From assembly GCA_041749595.1 (NCBI GenBank), contig JBGTBA010000151.1, positions 1 to 12,345 of the forward strand: 12,345 nucleotides of DNA, read 5' to 3'. The stretch's first letter is position 1. Each line of letters opens with the position of its first letter. Below are positions 5,756-12,345 of this stretch, piece after piece. Both the position numbers and the translations under genes were made by a program. The notes under the pieces were generated by a model that was not told the origin of the DNA, did not search any database, and was given only the letters and a program-made list of their open reading frames with translations. The DNA is from Aurantibrevibacter sp041749595 (GTDB lineage: Bacteria > Bacteroidota > Bacteroidia > Flavobacteriales > Flavobacteriaceae).

Positions 5756-7861
5756 ATGAACGATAATTTTCTCAACACTCCCATTGTTTACCTAAAAGGT
5801 GTGGGGCCCAGCCGTGCCGAATCCCTGAAATCGGAATTAAATGTGCTGACCTATGAGGATCTTTTATTTCTTTTTCCCAACCGGTATATAGATAAGACCC
5901 GGTACTACAAGATAAGCGAATTGCAACGCAATAGTGCCGAGGTTCAAATAATTGGGAAGATCGTCCATATAAAAATAGTGGAACAAAAAAATGGAAAACG
6001 ACTGGTTGCCACTTTCGTGGACGATACGGGAGAGATGGAACTAATTTGGTTCCGTGGACAGAAATGGATCCATGAAAACCTAAAATTGAACACGCCCTAT
6101 GTCATCTTTGGCCGCACCAATTGGTTCAATGGCACCTTTTCAATGCCGCACCCCGATATGGATTTGGTAAGCGAACACGAACAAGGTCTTCGGTTATTCA
6201 TGCAGCCCGTTTACCCCTCTACCGAAAAATTGGGAAATAAAGGCATCACCAATAGGGTCATCAATAAAATGATGCAGCAGCTTTTTGAAGAGATTAAAAA
6301 TACCTTTTCGGAAACCCTCTCCCCCAACCTAATCGAAAATCTTAACCTGCTCTCCAGGGCCGATGCCCTGTTCAATATCCATTTTCCCAAAAGCCATGAA
6401 CTATTGGCCAAGGCCGAGTTTCGTCTAAAATTTGAAGAATTGTTCTATATCCAGATTCAGCTTATTTCAAAAAAAATACTTAGAAAACAAAAAATAAAGG
6501 GGTACCCGTTTGATAAGGTAGGACCGCTTTTTAATGATTTTTACACTAATCACCTTCCTTTTGAACTTACGGACGCACAAAAAAGGGTTCTCAAGGAAAT
6601 CCGCTCGGATCTAGGGAGCAATGCCCAAATGAACCGGTTGCTGCAAGGTGATGTAGGTTCCGGAAAGACCATTGTGGCCTTGATGACCATGCTATTGGCC
6701 ATCGACAATGGGTTCCAAGCCTGTTTGATGGCCCCTACGGAGATACTTGCAACACAACACTACAATGGATTGAAAGAGCTTTTGAGTGCCCTTGGCGTCC
6801 GTATAGCTTTACTTACCGGCTCTATAAAAAAGGCACAGAGAAAAATTATCCATACCCAATTGGAAAATGGGGAATTGCATATTCTGGTCGGTACACATGC
6901 TTTACTGGAGGATGAGGTGCGGTACCAAAATTTGGGTCTGGCCATTATAGATGAGCAACACAGGTTTGGCGTTGCACAGCGTTCCCAACTTTGGCATAAG
7001 AATGACATTCCCCCCCATATCTTGGTAATGACGGCTACCCCCATTCCCAGAACTTTGGCGATGAGCTTATATGGCGATTTGGATATTTCGGTAATTGATG
7101 AGCTTCCCCCGGGAAGAAAATCGATAAAGACGGTTCACCGTTACGATGCCAACCGATTGAAGGTTTTTAAATTTATCAGGGACGAGATTGTAAAAGGGAG
7201 GCAAATTTATATCGTTTATCCTTTGATCCAGGAGTCCGAAGCTCTGGATTACAAAGACCTAATGGATGGATATGAAAGTATTGTACGGGATTTTCCCCTG
7301 CCCCAGTATCAAATTTCCATAGTCCATGGACAAATGAAACCCGAGGACAAGGAATATGAAATGGGTCGTTTTATCGCAGGGGAAACCCAGATCATGGTGG
7401 CAACAACGGTTATAGAGGTTGGGGTAAATGTGCCCAATGCTTCCGTCATGATCATTGAAAGTGCCGAACGCTTTGGCTTGTCCCAATTACATCAGTTACG
7501 GGGACGCGTTGGCCGAGGTGCCGATCAAAGTTATTGCATTATGATGACGGGATACAAGCTTTCCACAGAAGCAAAAACACGATTGGAGACCATGGTACAC
7601 ACCAATGACGGATTCGAAATCGCAGAGGTAGATCTGCGGCTGCGGGGCCCCGGCGACCTTATGGGCACGCAACAAAGTGGTATGTTGAATTTAAAAATAG
7701 CGGATATAGTTAAAGATAATGACATTTTAAAAACAGCCCGATTTTATGCGCTGCAACTTTTAAAAGAGGACCCATTATTACAAGACCCCGAAAATACCAT
7801 CGTCCGCAATACCTATGCCCAATTGGTCAAACAAAAAAACATTTGGAATTATATCGGTTGA
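5756..7861 (+). CDS. recG: ATP-dependent DNA helicase RecG
   Basis: This 701-residue superfamily 2 helicase matches the usual RecG length of about 700. RecG remodels stalled replication forks and branch-migrates Holliday junctions, acting on DNA in the cytoplasm. The N-terminal wedge begins with the helix-hairpin-helix-like YLKGVGPSRAESL and continues into an OB-fold at about residues 60-150 (VQIIGKI, FVDDTGEMELIWF). The helicase core has Walker A GDVGSGKT (298-305), the Walker B variant DEQH (399-402) followed by RFG, and motif III TATPIPRT. The second core domain has TTVIEVGVNVPNA and the QLRGRVGRG motif, and the RecG-specific end follows (RLRGPGDLMGTQQSG). The start MNDNFLNTPI fits flavobacterial RecG proteins. 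It appears to be transcribed alone. Nothing is missing. Confidence 0.97.
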   Translation: MNDNFLNTPIVYLKGVGPSRAESLKSELNVLTYEDLLFLFPNRYIDKTRYYKISELQRNSAEVQIIGKIVHIKIVEQKNGKRLVATFVDDTGEMELIWFRGQKWIHENLKLNTPYVIFGRTNWFNGTFSMPHPDMDLVSEHEQGLRLFMQPVYPSTEKLGNKGITNRVINKMMQQLFEEIKNTFSETLSPNLIENLNLLSRADALFNIHFPKSHELLAKAEFRLKFEELFYIQIQLISKKILRKQKIKGYPFDKVGPLFNDFYTNHLPFELTDAQKRVLKEIRSDLGSNAQMNRLLQGDVGSGKTIVALMTMLLAIDNGFQACLMAPTEILATQHYNGLKELLSALGVRIALLTGSIKKAQRKIIHTQLENGELHILVGTHALLEDEVRYQNLGLAIIDEQHRFGVAQRSQLWHKNDIPPHILVMTATPIPRTLAMSLYGDLDISVIDELPPGRKSIKTVHRYDANRLKVFKFIRDEIVKGRQIYIVYPLIQESEALDYKDLMDGYESIVRDFPLPQYQISIVHGQMKPEDKEYEMGRFIAGETQIMVATTVIEVGVNVPNASVMIIESAERFGLSQLHQLRGRVGRGADQSYCIMMTGYKLSTEAKTRLETMVHTNDGFEIAEVDLRLRGPGDLMGTQQSGMLNLKIADIVKDNDILKTARFYALQLLKEDPLLQDPENTIVRNTYAQLVKQKNIWNYIG

Positions 7862-7908
7862 ATTACATATGGCACAAATCAAAACCCAATGATTTAATTT
7901 ACATAATC

Positions 7909-7923
7909 CGATGTTGAACATCG
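7909..7923. promoter_or_regulatory. 15-bp palindrome upstream of leu operon, possible operator
   Basis: CGATGTT-G-AACATCG is a perfect inverted repeat with 7-bp arms around one central base. The one-base centre suits a dimeric DNA-binding protein better than an RNA hairpin. It lies 42 bases upstream of the candidate -7 element of the leuC operon and 47 bases after the recG stop. No regulator gene lies in the window to link to it. Confidence 0.4.
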
Positions 7924-7965
7924 TAATTCCATTGCACAATACTAGGTGGAAAATTCTTAAATTTT

Positions 7966-7973
7966 TAAATTTG
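7966..7973 (+). promoter_or_regulatory. Candidate -7 promoter element for leuC operon
   Basis: TAAATTTG matches TAnnTTTG exactly. Transcription would start around 7978-7980, giving an untranslated leader of about 80 bases before leuC. No TTG occurs at the usual spacing upstream. The leader contains no run of leucine or isoleucine codons and no convincing attenuator. Confidence 0.45.
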
Positions 7974-8058
7974 CGCACTTAAAAATCGATGTGTGGTATT
8001 TCGAAAAAGAGTTCCCACAATTGAGATCTAAAAAGAACATAACGTTTACAGCAATAAA

Positions 8059-9471
8059 ATGAAAAAAACATTATTTGACAAAGTTTGGGATTCCCATGTG
8101 GTACATAAAATAGAAAATGGCCCGGATGTACTTTTCATAGATCGCCATTTGGTCCATGAAGTGACAAGTCCGGTAGCCTTTCTGGGGTTGAAAAGCAGAA
8201 AAATAAAGGTATTGTACCCCGAACGGACCTTTGCCACCGCAGACCACAATACGCCAACAATAAACCAACATTTGCCCGTTGCCGATCCCTTATCCGCAAA
8301 TCAGTTAAAAGCTTTGGAAGAAAATTCAGTTGAACATGGTATTTCGTATTGGGGCCTGGGCCATGAAAAAAACGGAATCGTGCATGTGGTTGGTCCGGAA
8401 TACGGAATTACACTTCCTGGGGCTACCATAGTCTGCGGAGATTCCCACACCTCTACCCATGGGGCGTTTGGAGCCATCGCCTTTGGTATCGGAACATCGG
8501 AAGTTGAAATGGTCTTGGCCACTCAATGCATTATGCAGCCGAAGCCAAAGAGTATGCGCATAAACATCAATGGTGCCTTAAACCATGGCGTAACCCCAAA
8601 AGACGTGGCACTGTTCATTATTTCTAAGTTGACCACCTCTGGGGCAACCGGTTATTTTGTGGAATATGCAGGGGATATTTTCCGTAACATGAGCATGGAA
8701 GGCCGTATGACCGTATGTAACCTAAGTATAGAAATGGGTGCCCGCGGTGGTATGATAGCCCCCGATGGAAAAACATTCAGTTATGTAAAGGGACGTGAAT
8801 TTGCGCCAAAAGGAGAGAACTGGAACAAAGCTATGTCCTATTGGGATACGTTGAATACCGATGATGGTGCAATCTTTGATAAAGAGATCGCTTTTGATGG
8901 GGCCGAAATAGAACCCATGATTACCTATGGAACCAATCCCGGCATGGGAATGGGAATAACCAAAGATATCCCTTCCGCAGATGTTGTTCGGGGAGGTGCA
9001 TCTACCTATAAGAAATCACTACAGTATATGGATTTCAATGAGGGGGAATCCATGATAGGAAAGCCAATCGATTTTGTGTTTTTGGGCAGTTGTACCAATG
9101 GAAGGATTGAAGATTTCAGGGCTTTTGCCTCTATTGTTAAAGGAAGGAAAAAAGCTCCCAATGTAACCGTTTGGTTGGTCCCCGGATCCCACAAGGTGGA
9201 AAAAGCTATAAAAGAAGAAGGCATTCTGGACGTTTTGCACGAATCCGGTTTCGAACTGCGCGAGCCCGGATGTTCGGCTTGTTTGGCCATGAACGACGAT
9301 AAGGTTCCCGCCGGAAAACTGGCCGTAAGTACGTCAAACAGAAACTTTGAGGGAAGACAGGGCCCGGGATCAAGAACGCTTTTGGCAAGTCCCCTTGTTG
9401 CAGCAGCAGCAGCGGTTACCGGTAAAGTTACCGATCCGAGGGAATTGATGGAGAAACTGATTGCCGGTTAA
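8059..9471 (+). CDS. leuC: 3-isopropylmalate dehydratase large subunit
   Basis: This 470-residue aconitase-family protein matches the usual LeuC length. With LeuD it isomerises 2-isopropylmalate to 3-isopropylmalate, and in many bacteria also citramalate to 3-methylmalate, in the cytoplasm. Three cysteines for a [4Fe-4S] cluster are present: C345 in GSCTNGR, and C405 and C408 in PGCSAC. The CGDSHTSTHGAFG block and the C-terminal NRNFEGRQGPGSRTLLASP block are typical. The ATG at 8059 gives the standard N-terminus (KTLFDKVWDSHVV). It is the first gene of the leuC-leuD-synthase-leuB operon. The 116-base gap to leuD is long for an operon but shows no terminator with a T run. Confidence 0.97.
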   Translation: MKKTLFDKVWDSHVVHKIENGPDVLFIDRHLVHEVTSPVAFLGLKSRKIKVLYPERTFATADHNTPTINQHLPVADPLSANQLKALEENSVEHGISYWGLGHEKNGIVHVVGPEYGITLPGATIVCGDSHTSTHGAFGAIAFGIGTSEVEMVLATQCIMQPKPKSMRININGALNHGVTPKDVALFIISKLTTSGATGYFVEYAGDIFRNMSMEGRMTVCNLSIEMGARGGMIAPDGKTFSYVKGREFAPKGENWNKAMSYWDTLNTDDGAIFDKEIAFDGAEIEPMITYGTNPGMGMGITKDIPSADVVRGGASTYKKSLQYMDFNEGESMIGKPIDFVFLGSCTNGRIEDFRAFASIVKGRKKAPNVTVWLVPGSHKVEKAIKEEGILDVLHESGFELREPGCSACLAMNDDKVPAGKLAVSTSNRNFEGRQGPGSRTLLASPLVAAAAAVTGKVTDPRELMEKLIAG

Positions 9472-9491
9472 TCGTTAAAAGTTAATTGGTA

Positions 9492-9529
9492 TTCAGGAGG
9501 CATGGTACGTTTTGATAGTTATCCCTGAA
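9492..9529 (+). other. Intra-operon segment with AGGAGG and short inverted repeat
   Basis: In the leuC-leuD gap, TTCAGG (9492-9497) can pair with CCTGAA (9524-9529) across a 26-base loop. AGGAGG (9495-9500) sits two bases before an ATG (9502) that opens an eight-codon frame (MVRFDSYP, stop 9526-9528). Shine-Dalgarno motifs are unusual in this group. The remaining gap to 9587 is A-rich, as expected before leuD. Function is unproven and chance occurrence is likely. Confidence 0.2.
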
Positions 9530-9587
9530 ACTAAAATACTATTTCATTAAACCAAAAACAAACAACAATAAACGAACAACGAATAAA

Positions 9588-10184
9588 ATGGCATACGATA
9601 AATTTAACATCCTTAGAACAACAGCGGTACCGCTTCCCATTGAGAACGTGGATACCGATCAGATCATCCCCGCACGTTTTCTTAAAGCAACGGAGCGCAA
9701 AGGGTTTGGAGACAATCTATTTAGAGATTGGAGGTACGGCCAGGATAATACTCCTAAGACAGATTTTGTGTTGAACAATCCCAAATACAGTGGTAAAATT
9801 TTAGTGGGCGGAAAAAATTTCGGTTCCGGGTCTTCCAGAGAGCATGCCGCATGGGCGGTGTACGATTATGGATTCCGATGCGTGGTATCAAGCTTTTTTG
9901 CCGATATTTTTAAAGGAAACTGCCTGAATATCGGTGTGTTGCCCGTACAAGTGAGCCCGGAATTCCTGGAAAATATTTTTAATACAATAGAGGCAGATCC
10001 AAAATCTGAACTGGAAATAGACTTGCCCAACCAAACCATAACCATTCTGGCAACAGGAGAACATGAAAAGTTCGATATCAATGACTATAAAAAAGGGAAT
10101 ATGCTAAATGGTTTTGATGACATTGATTATTTATTGAACATAAAGCCGGCCATTCAGGAATTTGTCAAAGGAACCCCGCTATAA
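9588..10184 (+). CDS. leuD: 3-isopropylmalate dehydratase small subunit
   Basis: This 198-residue small subunit pairs with LeuC and supplies the swivelling aconitase-like domain that closes over the substrate. Visible hallmarks are ENVDTDQIIPARFLK near the N-terminus, the active-site loop FGSGSSREHA (78-87), and the NCLNIG-like segment GNCLNIGVLPV. Length is normal for bacterial LeuD (about 200). Start ATG 9588 follows a strongly A-rich leader (AACGAATAAA), which replaces a Shine-Dalgarno sequence in this group. The next gene begins 82 bases on. With the synthase of this operon being citramalate-synthase-like, LeuCD would probably handle both the C7 and the C5 substrate. Confidence 0.97.
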   Translation: MAYDKFNILRTTAVPLPIENVDTDQIIPARFLKATERKGFGDNLFRDWRYGQDNTPKTDFVLNNPKYSGKILVGGKNFGSGSSREHAAWAVYDYGFRCVVSSFFADIFKGNCLNIGVLPVQVSPEFLENIFNTIEADPKSELEIDLPNQTITILATGEHEKFDINDYKKGNMLNGFDDIDYLLNIKPAIQEFVKGTPL

Positions 10185-10266
10185 AATCGTTTTGTTTCAT
10201 TTTACAGACTGAAATTGAATATTTTACCAAACAAATCAAGATCATTATTATTTTGTGATTTTTAAA

Positions 10267-11784
10267 ATGAAAAGAAGGACTATTGAAATTATGGATACCA
10301 CCCTCCGCGATGGGGAACAGACCTCAGGGGTATCTTTTTCTGCTTCGGAAAAACTGACCTTGGCAAAGTTGCTTCTGGAAGAACTGAAGGTGGACCGCAT
10401 CGAAGTGGCATCTGCCCGGGTTTCCGATGGCGAACTTCAAGCAGTTCAAAAGATAACGGAATGGGCGGCGACCACCGGTAATTTGGATCGCATAGAAGTA
10501 TTGACCTTTACCGATGGGGGGGTGTCTTTGGAATGGATGGAAAAGGCGGGGGCCAGAACACAAAACCTTTTAACAAAGGGCTCATTGAACCATTTAACAC
10601 ATCAGCTTAAAAAGACTCCCGAACAGCATTTTAATGAAATTGCCATTATTTTTTCCACCGCGGAAAAAAAAGGAATCACCAATAATATTTACTTGGAGGA
10701 TTGGAGCAATGGTATGCGTAATTCCAAAGCGTATGTTTTCCGATTTTTGGATTTTTTAGCCACACAACCGGTTAAAAGGGTACTGCTCCCCGACACTCTT
10801 GGAATACTTACCCATTGGGAAACCTTTGGTTTTATATCGGAAATTGTGCAAAGATATCCCTACATGCATTTCGATTTCCATGGACATAACGATTATGATT
10901 TGGGTGTTGCCAATGTTATGGAAGCGGTGAAGGCAGGTTGCCATGGGCTTCATTTAACCGTAAATGGCATGGGAGAACGGGCTGGCAATGCACCTATGGC
11001 AAGTGCGGTAGCGGTAATAAACGATTTTTTTACCGATGTTAAAATTAATGTAAACGAATCTTCCCTGTATAAGGTAAGTAAATTGGTCTCGACCTTTACC
11101 GGGTTCAACATTCCTGCAAATAAGCCCATTGTCGGGGAAAATGTTTTTACACAAACTGCTGGAATACATGCTGATGGTGATAGTAAAATGAATCTTTACT
11201 TTAATAATTTACTTCCCGAACGTTTTGGTAGGAAGCGGAAATATGCTTTGGGCAAATTGTCAGGGAAAGCCAATATTGTAAAAAACTTACAGGAACTCGG
11301 GCTCGCTTTGAATGAAGAAGAACTTAAAAAAGTAACAGATCGAATCATTGAACTTGGGGATAAAAAAGAACGTGTAACCAAGGAAGATCTGCCTTATATC
11401 ATTTCTGATATATTGGACAGTGAAGCCTATCAAAAAAAGGTGGTCGTCAAATCATACGTTCTTACCCATTCCAAGGGTTTAAAACCCTCCACCACAGTGG
11501 CTGTTGAGATAGAAGGTGAACTATTTGAAGCCCATGCACAAGGAGACGGCCAATATGATGCCTTTATGAATGCCTTGCGCAAACTGTACGTATCGCGAAA
11601 AATGCACCTTCCCAATTTAATAGATTATGCGGTGCGCATTCCTCCCGGGAGCAACTCGGACGCCCTTTGCGAGACCATAATAACCTGGGAAAAAGACGGG
11701 AAGGAATTTACTTCTACGGGCTTGGATTCCGACCAGACCGTGTCTGCCATAAAAGCGACCGAAAAAATGCTGAATATTATTTAG
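10267..11784 (+). CDS. cimA: LeuA-family synthase, probable (R)-citramalate synthase
   Basis: This 505-residue enzyme has an N-terminal TIM-barrel acetyl-CoA aldolase domain (DTTLRDGEQ near residues 10-18; metal-binding H205-G-H207-ND) and a C-terminal LeuA regulatory domain (about 395-505). Automatic annotation would probably say leuA, 2-isopropylmalate synthase. It resembles Leptospira interrogans citramalate synthase much more closely: by recall the two align without gaps from the N-terminus to about residue 142. The residues reported there to favour pyruvate (L81, L104, Y144) are L79, L102 and Y142 here. The isoleucine-pocket residues Y430, L451, Y454 and I458 are all present, with Cys at 468 instead of Val. 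Likely reaction: pyruvate + acetyl-CoA to citramalate, inhibited by isoleucine. A GTG at 10255 is a weaker start; the ATG gives the family-typical N-terminus. It lies in the operon between leuD and leuB. Family membership is certain; substrate is inferred. Confidence 0.85.
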   Translation: MKRRTIEIMDTTLRDGEQTSGVSFSASEKLTLAKLLLEELKVDRIEVASARVSDGELQAVQKITEWAATTGNLDRIEVLTFTDGGVSLEWMEKAGARTQNLLTKGSLNHLTHQLKKTPEQHFNEIAIIFSTAEKKGITNNIYLEDWSNGMRNSKAYVFRFLDFLATQPVKRVLLPDTLGILTHWETFGFISEIVQRYPYMHFDFHGHNDYDLGVANVMEAVKAGCHGLHLTVNGMGERAGNAPMASAVAVINDFFTDVKINVNESSLYKVSKLVSTFTGFNIPANKPIVGENVFTQTAGIHADGDSKMNLYFNNLLPERFGRKRKYALGKLSGKANIVKNLQELGLALNEEELKKVTDRIIELGDKKERVTKEDLPYIISDILDSEAYQKKVVVKSYVLTHSKGLKPSTTVAVEIEGELFEAHAQGDGQYDAFMNALRKLYVSRKMHLPNLIDYAVRIPPGSNSDALCETIITWEKDGKEFTSTGLDSDQTVSAIKATEKMLNII

Positions 11785-11827
11785 GCGGTGACGAACCAGA
11801 AACAAAAAAAATCAACTATAAAATAAA

Positions 11828-12345
11828 ATGAAATTAAACATAGCACTTTTAGCGGGAGATGGAATAGGTCCCGAAGTCATAGACCAAGCAGTTAAAGTAT
11901 CTAATGCGGTTGCAAAAAAGTACAATCACCAAATACACTGGATACCGGCCTTAACAGGTGCCGCGGCCATTGATGCCGTAGGAGATCCATATCCGGATGC
12001 AACCCACGACGTCTGCGCCAATGCCGATGCCGTTTTGTTTGGAGCCATAGGGCACCCAAGGTTCGACAATGACCCGTCCGCAAAAATAAGACCTGAACAA
12101 GGTTTATTGAAAATGCGCCAAAAATTGGGGCTTTTCGCCAATGTGAGGCCTACATTTACATTCCCTTCACTCATCGATAAATCGCCCTTAAAAAGGGAGC
12201 GCATAGAAGGTACGGATCTTATCATCTTAAGAGAGCTTACAGGCGGAATATATTTTGGAAAAAGAGGCAGGGAAGATGATGGGAACACTGCGTACGATAC
12301 CTGTACCTATACCCGTTCAGAAATACAACGTTTGGCCAAAATGGG
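11828..12345 (+). CDS. leuB: 3-isopropylmalate dehydrogenase, N-terminal part
   Basis: The frame is open to the right edge, so only the first 172 residues are seen; the family usually has 350-370. LeuB oxidatively decarboxylates 3-isopropylmalate with NAD+, and can do the same with 3-methylmalate to give 2-oxobutyrate. The N-terminus carries LLAGDGIGPEV (7-17). The middle has VLFGAIGHPRFD and the LFANVRPTF loop. The substrate-loop motif RELTGGIYFG (135-144) is intact. Catalytic lysine and aspartates expected further on are outside the window. It starts 43 bases after the synthase gene with an A-rich leader (AAATAAA), so it is probably the fourth gene of the same transcript. Confidence 0.96.
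   Translation, partial: MKLNIALLAGDGIGPEVIDQAVKVSNAVAKKYNHQIHWIPALTGAAAIDAVGDPYPDATHDVCANADAVLFGAIGHPRFDNDPSAKIRPEQGLLKMRQKLGLFANVRPTFTFPSLIDKSPLKRERIEGTDLIILRELTGGIYFGKRGREDDGNTAYDTCTYTRSEIQRLAKM

Noticed and set aside
7989..8024. Eleven-codon frame (MCGISKKSSHN) in the leuC leader as an attenuation peptide
   Set aside because: It has only one branched-chain codon and no following terminator/antiterminator pair or T run.
9402..9413. Run of CAG/GCA triplets near the end of leuC as a microsatellite
   Set aside because: It encodes the normal alanine-rich C-terminal segment of LeuC (AAAAVTG) and is short.
10255..10266. GTG start for the citramalate synthase-like gene
   Set aside because: It adds four residues (MIFK) not typical of the family; ATG at 10267 gives the expected MKRR start.
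11926..12288. 120-codon minus-strand frame inside leuB
   Set aside because: It lies wholly opposite leuB, which is well conserved, and its translation is low in recognisable features.
1..12345. CRISPR array, tRNA, rRNA, prophage, toxin-antitoxin or defence cluster
   Set aside because: I saw no regularly spaced repeats, no cloverleaf-type sequence and no matching protein motifs; apart from the left edge the window is ordinary chromosomal genes.

Overview
The window looks like chromosomal DNA from a member of the Bacteroidetes, most likely the family Flavobacteriaceae. The coding DNA has moderate-to-low G+C, gaps between genes are A-rich, and genes generally lack Shine-Dalgarno sequences. Several start regions carry a match to the Bacteroidetes -7 element TAnnTTTG. 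RecG, LeuC, LeuD and the small membrane protein also read like flavobacterial family members. No species is claimed.

Layout. (1) Bases 1-120 hold the 3' end of a very A+T-rich gene that resembles the C-terminus of an IS630-type transposase. A 290-base non-coding stretch with two hairpins follows. (2) On the + strand come a secreted coiled-coil protein with a degenerate OmpA-like C-terminal domain (411-1190), a perfect 15-bp hairpin, and a small N-terminally anchored protein of unknown function (1278-1796). (3) A minus-strand three-gene operon runs 5674->1780: an exported M1 zinc aminopeptidase, then two tandem patatin-like phospholipases. Each pair of neighbours overlaps by 4 nt (ATGA). The last patatin gene overlaps the membrane-protein gene tail to tail by 17 nt. 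(4) recG (5756-7861, +) starts divergently from that operon. (5) From 8059 to the right edge there is a branched-chain amino acid operon: leuC, leuD, a LeuA-family synthase, and the 5' part of leuB. It is preceded by a candidate promoter and a 15-bp palindrome.

How the genes work together. LeuC and LeuD form the isomerase and LeuB is the decarboxylating dehydrogenase of leucine synthesis. The synthase between them does not look like an ordinary 2-isopropylmalate synthase. It aligns without gaps through the catalytic region with the (R)-citramalate synthase of Leptospira interrogans, as I remember that sequence. It keeps the pyruvate-selecting residues and four of five isoleucine-sensing pocket residues. 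The operon may therefore also, or mainly, make 2-oxobutyrate for isoleucine without threonine, because LeuCD and LeuB can process citramalate. This is the most interesting reading of the window. The M1 peptidase-patatin-patatin operon is the other region worth follow-up. I found no CRISPR array, tRNA, rRNA, prophage or clear defence system.
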